The position numbers and the translations under genes are program-made. 64,000 nt of DNA from Roseburia sp. (GTDB lineage: Bacteria > Bacillota > Clostridia > Lachnospirales > Lachnospiraceae), in assembly GCA_023664725.1 (NCBI GenBank), contig JAMPFA010000002.1:1-64000 (forward strand). Reading direction: 5' to 3'. The number at the start of each line of letters is the position of its first letter. Positions within the stretch are counted from its first letter, which is position 1. Shown here one piece after another: positions 53,716-62,918 of the stretch. Under the pieces are notes generated by a model, which was not told the origin of the DNA, did not search any database, and worked only from the letters and a program-made list of their open reading frames with translations.

Positions 53716-53849
53716 AAAATCATCTCCGTTCCTTAGGATGTAATGGATACAGTTTCTTTGTGCCCTCTATTCACTCCGTCACTGCATGTTTTCCGTTCTC
53801 TGTAATAGTCTGTTGCTTCACTTTTTATTTATGTCTGTATATCTTTTCC

Positions 53850-55937
53850 TTATTCTCCGCTTTCTACCTTACTTGCCCTCTCTGCAATCTCACGCTCCTG
53901 CACATCGGAAGGCGCCTGCTCATACCGGACAAATTCATAGGAAAATTCTCCTGCTCCACCTGTCATAGAGCGAAGATCTGTATTGTAACCGAAAAGTTCC
54001 ATGGTGGGGATATCCGCCACGATCTCCTGCTTTCCTCCCTCTACAGGATTCATTCCAAGAACTCTTCCCCTTCGTTTATTCAAATCTCCCATCACATCTC
54101 CAGTGTAGGCATCCGGCACAACGACTTTTAAGGAGGAAATCGGCTCTAAGAGCACCGGAGAAGCCTCCATAAATCCCTTCTTAAATGCCTGCCTTGCCGC
54201 TGTCTTAAATGCCATCTCGGAAGAATCCACGGGATGATAGGAACCGTCATACAAGACTGCCTTTACTCCCACAACGGGATACGCTGCCAGAGGTCCTTTC
54301 AACACTGCCTCCTGTATTCCTTTTTCCACTGCCGGGAAGTAGTTTTTCGGAACTGCGCCTCCCACAACGGTCTGTTCAAACACATAAGACTCTCCCAATT
54401 CTCCATAAGGCTCAAAGGTCATCTTCACATGGCCGTACTGTCCGTGTCCTCCGGACTGTTTTTTATATTTATATTCTACATCCGATTTTTTGCGAATGGT
54501 CTCACGGAAGGCAATCTTGGGCTTGCTCAATTCTACCTCGATCTTGTATTTGTTCAGCAATTTGCTGACAACCACTTCCAGGTGCTGGTCCCCGATACCG
54601 TAGAGAAGTGTCTGGCCATTTTCGCTGTCATTAACGGTCTTTAATGTCAGATCCTCCATGGTCAGCTTCTGCAGTGCCTGGGAAATCTTATCTTCATCCC
54701 CCTTGTTCTTCGCCTGATAGCGCATAGCCGTGTAAGGCATGGAAATCACTGTCCTTATGTACAAAACAGGATTGCTCTTGGTGGATAAAGAATCTGTGGT
54801 GGTGGTAACAGAAAGTTTTGCCAACGCTCCGATGTCTCCTGCATGGAGCTCCTTTACCTCCTCCGTCTTATTTCCCCTGATCACATACAATTTTCCAATC
54901 TTTTCCTCTGTATCCTTGTGGTAGTTAAACAGCACATCATCTGTCTTTAACACACCGGAATTCACCTTGATCAGAGAATATTTTCCAATAAAGGGATCCA
55001 CAATGGTCTTAAATACATATGCAGATTTCGTCTTTGCAAAATCATAATCTGCCTCGTAAACTTCGTTTGTCTTGGCATTGATGCCTGCACATTTTCTCTT
55101 TTCCGGGCTTGGCAGATATTTTACGATATCCACAAGCAGGGTATACTGTCCTCTGGCGAGGATATTGGAACCCATCAGTACTGGAACAATACTTCCGTCT
55201 GCTACATTGACACGGAGAGCCTGGCGGATTTCATCTTCGGAAAACTCTTCCCCGTTAAAATAGCGGTCCATAAACTCTTCGCTTGTCTCTGCCACAGCCT
55301 CCATCAGAGCTTCCCTGCAGATATCCAGATTTGCTTTGGAGTACTCTGGTATATCGGTTTTCTCCACATCACCCTTGTCTGTCCATCTCTTTGCCCGCTG
55401 CTGCAATACATTGACATATCCTACAAACTGTCCGTCCTCACGGATTGGCAGATGGAATGGCGCAATGCGTTTACCGTACAAATCCTGCAGACCTTCCACT
55501 ACCTGTCTGTAACTTGCCTCGTCAATGTCCATATCTGTCACAAACACCATTCGGGGCAGTTTGTACTTTTCACAGATCTCCCATGCTTTTTTGGTTCCGG
55601 CCTCGATCCCTGCCTTGCCGCTGACCACAATAATCGCTGCATCTGCCGCAGAGACAGCCTCCTCCACCTCACCGACAAAATCAAAGTAACCGGGAGCGTC
55701 TAAAATATTAATCTTCGTATCCTCCCAAATAATCGGAACAACAGATGTATTTATGGAAAACTGCCGTTTGATCTCTTCCTTGTCGTAATCACTGATGGTA
55801 TTGCCGTCGCCTACTTTTCCCATGCGTGTCGTCATCCCGGACAAGTAAGCCATTGCTTCCACCAGGCTGGTCTTGCCGCATCCCCCATGTCCCAGAAGAA
55901 CTACATTTCGAATTTTGTCAGTTGTGTATACATTCAT
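53850..55937 (-). CDS. Elongation factor G-like protein (EF-G2/FusA2 type)
   Basis: A 695-residue translational GTPase with the full EF-G domain order. The P-loop is GHGGCGKTS (16-24), and switch II reads DAPGY (80-84) instead of DTPGH. The NKxD base-recognition motif is replaced by TDMD (134-137). EF-G IV/V domains are present (GGHGQYGHVKMTFEP, RRGRVLGMNPV). These changes and its place away from the str operon mark it as a paralogue of EF-G, and not the main factor. Its role may lie in ribosome rescue or stress. It has its own promoter. Confidence 0.88.
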   Translation of the reverse strand: MNVYTTDKIRNVVLLGHGGCGKTSLVEAMAYLSGMTTRMGKVGDGNTISDYDKEEIKRQFSINTSVVPIIWEDTKINILDAPGYFDFVGEVEEAVSAADAAIIVVSGKAGIEAGTKKAWEICEKYKLPRMVFVTDMDIDEASYRQVVEGLQDLYGKRIAPFHLPIREDGQFVGYVNVLQQRAKRWTDKGDVEKTDIPEYSKANLDICREALMEAVAETSEEFMDRYFNGEEFSEDEIRQALRVNVADGSIVPVLMGSNILARGQYTLLVDIVKYLPSPEKRKCAGINAKTNEVYEADYDFAKTKSAYVFKTIVDPFIGKYSLIKVNSGVLKTDDVLFNYHKDTEEKIGKLYVIRGNKTEEVKELHAGDIGALAKLSVTTTTDSLSTKSNPVLYIRTVISMPYTAMRYQAKNKGDEDKISQALQKLTMEDLTLKTVNDSENGQTLLYGIGDQHLEVVVSKLLNKYKIEVELSKPKIAFRETIRKKSDVEYKYKKQSGGHGQYGHVKMTFEPYGELGESYVFEQTVVGGAVPKNYFPAVEKGIQEAVLKGPLAAYPVVGVKAVLYDGSYHPVDSSEMAFKTAARQAFKKGFMEASPVLLEPISSLKVVVPDAYTGDVMGDLNKRRGRVLGMNPVEGGKQEIVADIPTMELFGYNTDLRSMTGGAGEFSYEFVRYEQAPSDVQEREIAERASKVESGE

Positions 55938-55990
55938 TGTTAAATCCTCCCATCCAGTGCCAAGACACTAGTCCTATTTATTATGTTTAT

Positions 55991-56019
55991 ATTTTACTAA
56001 ATTCAGAAAAATAATACAA
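55991..56019 (-). promoter_or_regulatory. Promoter of the EF-G-like gene
   Basis: On the minus strand, TTGTAT (56014-56019) and TAAAAT (55991-55996) are 17 bp apart, about 54 bp upstream of the start codon. Confidence 0.55.
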
Positions 56020-56078
56020 CTATTTTATTAAAATTGCACATATTTTTTCTGGAAAAATCGTATTTTCTCCGCCAAGTA

Positions 56079-56107
56079 TTGACTTATTCATTATTTATCG
56101 CTATGAT
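56079..56107 (+). promoter_or_regulatory. tyrA-aroA promoter
   Basis: TTGACT (56079-56084) and TATGAT (56102-56107) have a 17-bp spacer, 46 bp before the tyrA start. Confidence 0.75.
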
Positions 56108-56153
56108 TTAATAGGAAAATTATGTATGACGGTTAAATTTGGGAGGCAGATAC

Positions 56154-57251
56154 ATGTCTATCACAAAACTGGGGTTCGTCGGTCTAGGATTGATCGGCGG
56201 CTCCATTGCAAAAACGGCAAAGAGAATCCATCCGGATTTAAAGATAATTGCCCTTTCCGGGCATCAGTCCACCATTGATGCTGCGTTTCAAGAGGGTTTA
56301 ATAGAAAATCAGAAAAATGCTTCAATCGAAGATTTTTCCGATTGTGATTATATCTTTTTGTGCACTCCTGTACAGCAAAATCAGGGCTATTTAAAACAGT
56401 TAAAAGAAATTATAAATCCAGACTGTATCATAACCGATGTGGGCAGCGTCAAAGGGGACATTCATAGAGAGATCCTTGCCATGGGTATGGAACACTGCTT
56501 TATCGGCGGGCATCCCATGACTGGTTCTGAGAAAACAGGCCTGAAAAATGCCACTGCCTACCTTTTGGAAAACGCATATTATATTATCACCCCCACTCCT
56601 TCTGTCTCCAGAGAGCGGATAGAGGAATTCAGCCAGTTTGTTTCCTCTCTGGGAGCAATCCCTCTTGTTTTAGATTACAACCTGCATGACAAAGCTACCG
56701 CTGCCATCAGCCATCTGCCCCATGTCATTGCATACGCCCTTGTAAATCTGGTAAAGGATTCAGACAGCAGGGATGAAGTTATGAAAAGAATTGCGGCGGG
56801 AGGATTTAAGGATATTACCCGGATAGCCTCATCTTCCCCTGTTATGTGGGAAGAAATCTGCATCTCAAACAAAGAGATGCTTTTGTCCATGATCGATACA
56901 TTTGGGCAGTACTTATCAGATATCCGACAGAAAATTGCCGATTGCGACGCAAAATCCATCCGTGGATTTTTCCAGGACGCAAAAGATTATCGGGATTCCC
57001 TGGCTGTTTCACCCAAGAATACCGTGCAGACTGTATTTGAACTGTACTGTGACCTGATAGATGAAGCCGGAGGAATTGCAACAATCTCAACGATCCTTGC
57101 CACTCATAATTTAAGTATCAAAAATATTGGCATTATACACAACCGTGAATTTGAAGATGGCGTTTTGAAAATCGAAATGTACGATCAACCATCATATATA
57201 AATGCCATTGAACTTTTGCGCAATTACCAGTATACCGTTTATGAACGATAG
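56154..57251 (+). CDS. tyrA: Prephenate dehydrogenase (with C-terminal ACT domain)
   Basis: A 365-residue enzyme of tyrosine synthesis. An N-terminal Rossmann fold (GFVGLGLIGGSIAKT) is followed by GGHPMTGSEKTG and the helical dimer domain with HLPHVIAYALV. About 295-365 forms an ACT domain (GGIATISTILATHNLSIKNI) that would sense tyrosine. The ATG at 56154 follows GGGAGG; the frame begins upstream at 56139. Its 3' end is 16 bp from aroA, forming a two-gene aromatic operon. Confidence 0.95.
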   Translation: MSITKLGFVGLGLIGGSIAKTAKRIHPDLKIIALSGHQSTIDAAFQEGLIENQKNASIEDFSDCDYIFLCTPVQQNQGYLKQLKEIINPDCIITDVGSVKGDIHREILAMGMEHCFIGGHPMTGSEKTGLKNATAYLLENAYYIITPTPSVSRERIEEFSQFVSSLGAIPLVLDYNLHDKATAAISHLPHVIAYALVNLVKDSDSRDEVMKRIAAGGFKDITRIASSSPVMWEEICISNKEMLLSMIDTFGQYLSDIRQKIADCDAKSIRGFFQDAKDYRDSLAVSPKNTVQTVFELYCDLIDEAGGIATISTILATHNLSIKNIGIIHNREFEDGVLKIEMYDQPSYINAIELLRNYQYTVYER

Positions 57252-57267
57252 ACAGAAAGGAATTTCC

Positions 57268-58545
57268 ATGGAACTGAAACGAGCAAAGAAAATGAATGGA
57301 ACCATATCCATCCCCGGAGATAAGTCTATTTCTCACCGTGCAATTATGTTTGGTGCAATTTCTCAGGGAATTACAGAAGTCACCAACTTTTTACAGGGAG
57401 CAGACTGTCTTTCAACGATCTCCTGCTTTCGGAAGATGGGAATAGAAATTGAAAACACTCCCCATCAGGTGATTGTTCATGGAAAAGGGCTCCACGGCCT
57501 TACAGAGCCTGATTCTCCCTTAGATGTGGGAAACAGCGGTACAACAGCAAGGCTGCTTTCCGGTATTCTGGCTGGACAGACTTTTCCTTCCACATTAGAC
57601 GGAGATGCCTCCATCAGGCAGCGTCCTATGAAACGGATCATCACCCCTCTTTCCCTGATGGGCGCCGATATCACCAGCAAAAAAGGGAATAACTGTGCTC
57701 CTTTGGAATTTCGCCCTTCAACAATCAAGGGCATCCGCTATGATTCCCCTGTGGCATCTGCCCAGGTGAAGTCCTGTGTGCTTCTGGCAGGCTTATATGC
57801 TGAGGGAGGAACTTCCGTGAGAGAACCTGCACCTTCCAGAAATCATACAGAATTGATGTTAAAAGCCTTCGGAGCCAAAATTATATCAGGCAATGATACT
57901 GCAGGGGTCCTGCCAAATCCAACACTCCAGGGGCAAAAAATCCAGGTGCCGGGAGATATCTCTTCCGCTGCCTACTTTATCGCAGCAGGACTTTTGCTGC
58001 CAAATACGGAAATCCTGATCCGAAATGTTGGTGTAAACCCCACAAGAGACGGTATGTTAGAAGCCGCTTACGCTATGGGGGCAAACATAAAAAAAGAAAA
58101 TGAGCGGGTGGTTTCGGGAGAACCGGTATGTGATCTTCTCGTATCCTCAAGTCAGCTTCACGGAATCGAAATAGGCGGCTCTATGATCCCCACACTCATT
58201 GACGAAATTCCCATTCTTGCCGTTATGGCGGCTTTTGCAAAAGGAACCACCGTGATCAAGGATGCGGAAGAACTGAAAGTAAAAGAATCCAACCGGATTG
58301 ATACGGTGACCACCAATTTAAAACGCATGGGCGCCAATGTGACTGCCACAAAAGACGGCATGATAATTGAAGGCGGTGCTCCACTCCACGGTGCCGGATT
58401 TGACAGCTACTTAGACCACAGGATCGCAATGTCCTTTGCCATTGCGGCCCTGGCTTTAGAGAGCCCAAGCAGCATGAAAAACGGAGAGTGTGTAAACATT
58501 TCCTATCCTGCTTTTTATCAGGATTTATATGAATTGATAGAGTAA
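57268..58545 (+). CDS. aroA: 3-phosphoshikimate 1-carboxyvinyltransferase (EPSP synthase)
   Basis: A 425-residue EPSP synthase. Visible are GDKSISHRAIMFGA, GNSGTTARLLSG and RVKESNRI-type KVKESNRIDTV near the C-terminal half, all substrate-binding. It joins PEP to shikimate-3-phosphate. The ATG at 57268 has AAAGGA seven bases upstream. A terminator follows at once. Confidence 0.97.
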   Translation: MELKRAKKMNGTISIPGDKSISHRAIMFGAISQGITEVTNFLQGADCLSTISCFRKMGIEIENTPHQVIVHGKGLHGLTEPDSPLDVGNSGTTARLLSGILAGQTFPSTLDGDASIRQRPMKRIITPLSLMGADITSKKGNNCAPLEFRPSTIKGIRYDSPVASAQVKSCVLLAGLYAEGGTSVREPAPSRNHTELMLKAFGAKIISGNDTAGVLPNPTLQGQKIQVPGDISSAAYFIAAGLLLPNTEILIRNVGVNPTRDGMLEAAYAMGANIKKENERVVSGEPVCDLLVSSSQLHGIEIGGSMIPTLIDEIPILAVMAAFAKGTTVIKDAEELKVKESNRIDTVTTNLKRMGANVTATKDGMIIEGGAPLHGAGFDSYLDHRIAMSFAIAALALESPSSMKNGECVNISYPAFYQDLYELIE

Positions 58546-58576
58546 AAAATCCCCCGCAAAAGCGGGGTATTTTTTA
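58545..58576. terminator. Bidirectional terminator between aroA and the PilZ gene
   Basis: CCCCGC/GCGGGG closes a tight AAAA loop and is flanked by A-rich and T-rich runs, so it can end both converging transcripts. Confidence 0.88.
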
Positions 58577-58915
58577 TTCACCATTATACATTCCATAGAT
58601 ATCAATTTTTAAGGCATCTGCTTCCGTCAGTCCGATAAACACACCACCGCAGCTAAACCCATCTTCCTCAGGAACACAGCGGGCAATTTTAATCACCGTA
58701 TTTACAATTTCTTTTGTCCAAATCTGGATCTTGGCATTATAAAATGTACTTGGTTTCAACTCCTTACCGGAAAAAAATCCGATTCCGGAACGAGAAATAT
58801 TAGTTACATCCACATGGATAAACTTCATTGTGACAGTACTCTCATCCTGATCCAACCGTTCCATTTCCACTGAAACTTCCAAATCCAGCCTCTTATTTTT
58901 TCTCTTTTCATCCAT
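58574..58915 (-). CDS. Stand-alone PilZ domain protein
   Basis: A 113-residue PilZ protein with both c-di-GMP motifs: Arg5-x3-Arg9 (RKNKRLD) and Asn39-x-Ser-x2-Gly44 (NISRSGIGF). It has no other domain or export signal, so it is probably a cytoplasmic c-di-GMP receptor. With the PilZ domain in the cellulose synthase it is the second c-di-GMP sensor in the window, although the two are 11 kb apart. The output partner is unknown. Confidence 0.87.
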   Translation of the reverse strand: MDEKRKNKRLDLEVSVEMERLDQDESTVTMKFIHVDVTNISRSGIGFFSGKELKPSTFYNAKIQIWTKEIVNTVIKIARCVPEEDGFSCGGVFIGLTEADALKIDIYGMYNGE

Positions 58916-58963
58916 AACTTTTTCCTCTCTTCCATCTATAAGTTATTCTTGAAATATTTTTCA

Positions 58964-59989
58964 TTATATAATCAACATAGCATCACCAAAACTGAAAAAA
59001 CGGTATCGCTCTTCCACTGCCACTTTATAAGCATTTAATACCCGCTCCCGTCCCGCTAATGCAGATACCAGCATCACCAATGTGGATTCCGGCAAATGAA
59101 AATTAGTGATCAGTCCATCGATCACCTTAAACTCATATCCGGGATAAATAAAGATGTCAGTCCAACCACTTTTTTCAGTTAAAAACCCCTGGTGGTCCGC
59201 TGCAGATTCCAATGTCCTTGTGCTGGTGGTTCCCACGGAAATTACTCTGTATCCCCTGGCTTTTGCTCTGTTAATCTTTTCCGCTGCATCCGCATCAATC
59301 TGAAAAAATTCTGAATGCATATGATGTTTTAAAACATCTGTTTCCTTTACCGGACGAAAAGTTCCAAGTCCCACATGCAATGTGACTTCCGCCACCTCGA
59401 TACCCATGTTTTTTATGCTTTCCAGTAATTCCGGCGTAAAGTGAAGTCCCGCCGTAGGCGCTGCCGCTGAACCATCATGCTTGGCATAGACAGTCTGATA
59501 TCTGTTTTTATCCTGTAGAGGGTGGGTGATATAAGGAGGCAGAGGCATCTGTCCCAGTTTATCTAAAATCTCTTCAAAGATGCCTTCATATTGAAACCGG
59601 ATCAGACGGTTTCCTTCCTGCACTACATCCACAACTTCCCCCTCCAAAATTCCCTCTCCGAAAGATATCCTGGTGCCGATTTTCACTTTTCTCCCCGGTT
59701 TCACCAATGTCTCCCAGATATCTTTTTCCCTTCGCTTTAACAGAAGAATCTCAATCTGGGCACCGGTTTCCTCCTTGATCCCATAAAGTCTTGCAGGGAT
59801 CACTTTTGTATTATTTATTACCAGACAATCCCCTGGTTTTAAGTATTCTGTAATATCTCTGAAAATACGGTGTCGCACTTCCCCGGAACTTTTATTCAGT
59901 ACCATTAACCTGGAATCGTCCCGATGCTCCAATGGGTCCTGGGCGATCAATTCCTGGGGCAAATCGTAATAGAAATCTTTTACATCCAT
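58964..59989 (-). CDS. queA: S-adenosylmethionine:tRNA ribosyltransferase-isomerase
   Basis: A 341-residue QueA, starting [20 protein letters not shown], with [18 protein letters not shown] and [13 protein letters not shown] as family blocks. It makes epoxyqueuosine in the wobble base of tRNA. The ATG at 59989 gives the normal length; the longer GTG start at 60022 would overlap the gene before it. It is transcribed after three secreted-protein genes. Confidence 0.95.
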   Translation of the reverse strand: MDVKDFYYDLPQELIAQDPLEHRDDSRLMVLNKSSGEVRHRIFRDITEYLKPGDCLVINNTKVIPARLYGIKEETGAQIEILLLKRREKDIWETLVKPGRKVKIGTRISFGEGILEGEVVDVVQEGNRLIRFQYEGIFEEILDKLGQMPLPPYITHPLQDKNRYQTVYAKHDGSAAAPTAGLHFTPELLESIKNMGIEVAEVTLHVGLGTFRPVKETDVLKHHMHSEFFQIDADAAEKINRAKARGYRVISVGTTSTRTLESAADHQGFLTEKSGWTDIFIYPGYEFKVIDGLITNFHLPESTLVMLVSALAGRERVLNAYKVAVEERYRFFSFGDAMLII

Positions 59990-60012
59990 GTTTTCTGCCT
60001 GATCTTTCCTGT

Positions 60013-60912
60013 TTACTTCCACTTAAAGGTATAATAACCGGAGGTAAGATTGTTTGCCGGTTCAAATTTTATATAATAGGTTCCTTTTGACAAAGCCTTC
60101 TTGGTTATCTTGCCGTTTGTACTTGTCTGTTGTACGGCAATGGTCAATTTCTGACTGCCTTGGCTGGATATCACTTTGCTGGCCAGCCGTCTGCGTGCCG
60201 AATAAAGGGACAACCGAAAACTGCCCTTCGTATGGATATTATAGTACAGTTGTATCTTCTGGTTCTTTTTTAATTTTATTTTGTACCAGTCCGGCGTGGT
60301 TCCCCCCGCCGGGATCAGACCGGTTTTCGTTTTATTTTTCTTTACATTCAGCGCTTTCGTCTGCAAAGCGCCGGCTTTGTCCTCCAGCTTTTTAAAAGAG
60401 CTTTTTAAGGTAACCGCTGTAAATGCCTTTACCCGTATGTAGTAAATCTCTCCTTTTCTAAGTCCAAAAACATTTTTCGTCCAGTATTCTGCCGCACTGT
60501 TCTTGTTGGAATACTTCCCGCTATATGAGATAGACCGGGAAGACAGCGCATAACTTTTTGTTTTATTATACAGCGCAAGATAACCATTGGCAGGAACATT
60601 TCCCACATTTACATTCCGAATGGTAAGATATCCATCCGATTTGGGCTGATAGGAAATCCAAATGTACTCTTTTACTTTGTTAAAAGTTTCCTCCTCCCGG
60701 ATGGTTATGTTCTTGTTTTTATTAAAGCTTTTATCCTTTATCTTCTGCTCCTGGGTCTTCCCTGTGGACGTGCTTGCATTTGAGTTGGTGTTTGTATTTG
60801 TACTCTCCGTCTTATCAGTATCCGTTTTTGTATCGGCCTTTACATTTACCGGGATACTGCAGATCAGACATAGAGCCGTAAACATTGCCAGAAACTGACG
60901 CTTAAATTTCAT
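60013..60912 (-). CDS. Secreted PPC-like protein, tandem paralogue 3 (nearest queA)
   Basis: A 299-residue exported protein with a signal peptide (about 1-26) and a Thr/Asn/Ser-rich spacer (about 28-55). Two beta-rich halves then follow. The first has [20 protein letters not shown] and ends in [10 protein letters not shown]. The second has [20 protein letters not shown] and ends GTYYIKFEP and SGYYTFKWK. The second half resembles bacterial pre-peptidase C-terminal (PPC) domains. Clear relatives are encoded in the two genes upstream. No catalytic motif is seen. The ATG at 60912 follows GGGAGG. Confidence 0.8.
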   Translation of the reverse strand: MKFKRQFLAMFTALCLICSIPVNVKADTKTDTDKTESTNTNTNSNASTSTGKTQEQKIKDKSFNKNKNITIREEETFNKVKEYIWISYQPKSDGYLTIRNVNVGNVPANGYLALYNKTKSYALSSRSISYSGKYSNKNSAAEYWTKNVFGLRKGEIYYIRVKAFTAVTLKSSFKKLEDKAGALQTKALNVKKNKTKTGLIPAGGTTPDWYKIKLKKNQKIQLYYNIHTKGSFRLSLYSARRRLASKVISSQGSQKLTIAVQQTSTNGKITKKALSKGTYYIKFEPANNLTSGYYTFKWK

Positions 60913-60934
60913 GCTATAACCTCCCTCGCCGCTT

Positions 60935-61771
60935 TTACTTCCATTTGAGCTTATAATAGCCGCTGCTGTATTTATCCACAGGCTCCACTTTAATATAATA
61001 AGTTCCCGCATTCATTTTACTGTTTTTATTTGTAACAGAATTGTGCTGTTTTATCATAAGCCTTCTGGTAGAAGAAGTATAGCCAAACTTTCCACTCTGC
61101 AGTTTACTCCCGATAATGGAGCAAATGCTAATCTTAAACTTCCCGTCTGTCTTGATGTCATAAAAAAGCTGGATATACTGGGCTTTTTTTATCTGAATCT
61201 TATACCAGTCCTTGTTTTTGTCCTTTGGAAAGATCAATCCAGTCACTGTCTTGTTCTTCTTCAATATAGGCGCCTTGCTCCGCTTTTTGGCGCATTTCTC
61301 TTTTACTTCTTTAAACTTGCAGGAGATTTTGACTCCGTCATATGCCTGTACCCTTAAATAGTAAGTAGTTCCCTTCTTTACACCGAAAATACTCTGTCTG
61401 GCGTATTTACTGCCGGTATTACCCACCCCCACACTGTAAGAAAGCTGGTTCTTGTTTGACTCTGAAAGCGCAGTCTTTTTATTAGAAGCATATAAACGCC
61501 AGTAACCCTGGGAAACATTATACTTTCTAGAGCCAAACTGTGCTGTAATGGTGATATAACCGTTTTTCGGCGCTTTGTACTTAATCCAGGTATACTTGCC
61601 GGAAACATAGTGAGCCTCCGCATCAGAAATACTTATGGTACTTGTCTTATTAAAATTTCTGTCAGCCGCAGACACTGTGGTATTTTCAAGAACAACCATA
61701 AGCATCATGGCCACAATGCCAAAAAATATTTTTATCTCTTTTTCCATCCTGATTTTTCTATTAACTGTCAT
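60935..61771 (-). CDS. Secreted PPC-like protein, tandem paralogue 2
   Basis: A 278-residue exported protein with a hydrophobic signal (about 12-35). It shares the family layout: FNKTSTISISDAEAH, KYTWIKYKAPKNGYITITA, a YYLRVQAYDG block, then KDWYKIQIKKAQYIQLFYD and the ending SSGYYKLKWK. No enzyme motif or cell-wall anchor is found. The start at 61771 has a weak RBS (GGCGGAG close by); 61747 is an alternative. It lies 22 bp upstream of paralogue 3. Confidence 0.78.
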   Translation of the reverse strand: MTVNRKIRMEKEIKIFFGIVAMMLMVVLENTTVSAADRNFNKTSTISISDAEAHYVSGKYTWIKYKAPKNGYITITAQFGSRKYNVSQGYWRLYASNKKTALSESNKNQLSYSVGVGNTGSKYARQSIFGVKKGTTYYLRVQAYDGVKISCKFKEVKEKCAKKRSKAPILKKNKTVTGLIFPKDKNKDWYKIQIKKAQYIQLFYDIKTDGKFKISICSIIGSKLQSGKFGYTSSTRRLMIKQHNSVTNKNSKMNAGTYYIKVEPVDKYSSGYYKLKWK

Positions 61772-61793
61772 GCTCCGCCACTGCCTCTTTTCC

Positions 61794-62636
61794 CTATTTC
61801 CACTTTAATGTATAAGATCCGGAAGATTTACTGTTATTTCTCTCTACTTTTACATAATAATTTCCCGGCTGTGCCCGCTCTGTGGTGTAAGTGTGCTGAG
61901 TATTTATATTTCCTTTGACAATATATTTCTTTGCCGTCTTTAAATATGTACCAGAAAATGTGATCTTTATCTTGTCATTTGTTTTGCCAGAAAAATATAT
62001 ATGGAGTACCTGCTTCTTGGGAAGTGTGATCTTGTACCAGTCAACAGCCTTGTCCCCTGCCGCAATGATCCCTTTTACTGTTGTATTCTTTTTGATAGAT
62101 TTCGCCTTGGCTTTACTGCTTCCGCTGTTTTCACTGATCTTGGTAAATTTGCATTTTATGGAAAGGTTGCTGTCGGAAGATACCCGAAGATAGTAAGTGG
62201 TATTTTTCTTTACTCCGTAAGTCTGGGAGAGATCCGTTGCCTTTGTGCTGTTGGTACGGAACGCATCGTTAGATGACAATGCCGTACTTTTTTTAGAATT
62301 ATATAAACACCACTTCCCCTTTGCATATGTTCTTGGAATGGTAGACTGCTGACCTGTAGCCGGGTCTTTAATGGTAACTGTCGTACTCGTGGAAGAAACC
62401 GTATTCTTGGGCAGTCCAGATGACGCCGTCACCGTGATATAACCGTTATTTGGAGCCTTATACTTGACCCAGGTATATGCACCTGTAACAGCATAAGAGT
62501 TTTCTTCTGATATGGTAACTGTTTCGGAACTGTTAAAATTGTTAGCTGCGCTTACCTTTTCAGATGGAATGATTCCCACCAGGCTTAAAATCAAACAAAA
62601 AATACCCGCAAAGAATTGCCGTTTACCCTTTTTCAT
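61794..62636 (-). CDS. Secreted PPC-like protein, tandem paralogue 1 (first of the run)
   Basis: A 280-residue exported protein with a signal peptide (about 1-30, ending KVSA). It has the same layout as the next two genes: SSETVTISEENSYAV, AYTWVKYKAPNNGYITVTA, TYYLRVSSDS, AVDWYKITLPKKQVLHIYFS and the ending SGSYTLKWK. An insert of about 25 residues rich in Thr and Ser lies in the first half. The ATG at 62636 follows GGGAGG. It is the first gene of this run; upstream are 282 bp without a gene. Confidence 0.8.
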   Translation of the reverse strand: MKKGKRQFFAGIFCLILSLVGIIPSEKVSAANNFNSSETVTISEENSYAVTGAYTWVKYKAPNNGYITVTASSGLPKNTVSSTSTTVTIKDPATGQQSTIPRTYAKGKWCLYNSKKSTALSSNDAFRTNSTKATDLSQTYGVKKNTTYYLRVSSDSNLSIKCKFTKISENSGSSKAKAKSIKKNTTVKGIIAAGDKAVDWYKITLPKKQVLHIYFSGKTNDKIKITFSGTYLKTAKKYIVKGNINTQHTYTTERAQPGNYYVKVERNNSKSSGSYTLKWK

Positions 62637-62918
62637 CTCTATATTCCTCCCATGTTTCAAACACTACTATAATTATTATAAAAGATTATGAAATAGATGT
62701 AAAGACTAAATAGAACTAAAACTTGTTGTTCTTTAGGGAAAAATGAATTTTTAGACACCATATATTGGGATTTACATATCTTAGATCTTAGCAAAGCTGA
62801 GTTGGACAACAGGCAACAAAATCACCGCAAAGCACGATTTAAACACCAAAGTCTCCAACGTACACCGCAGCAGCGGTAAATCACAATTATTTCATCATTT
62901 CTATATTCTCGACTAAAT

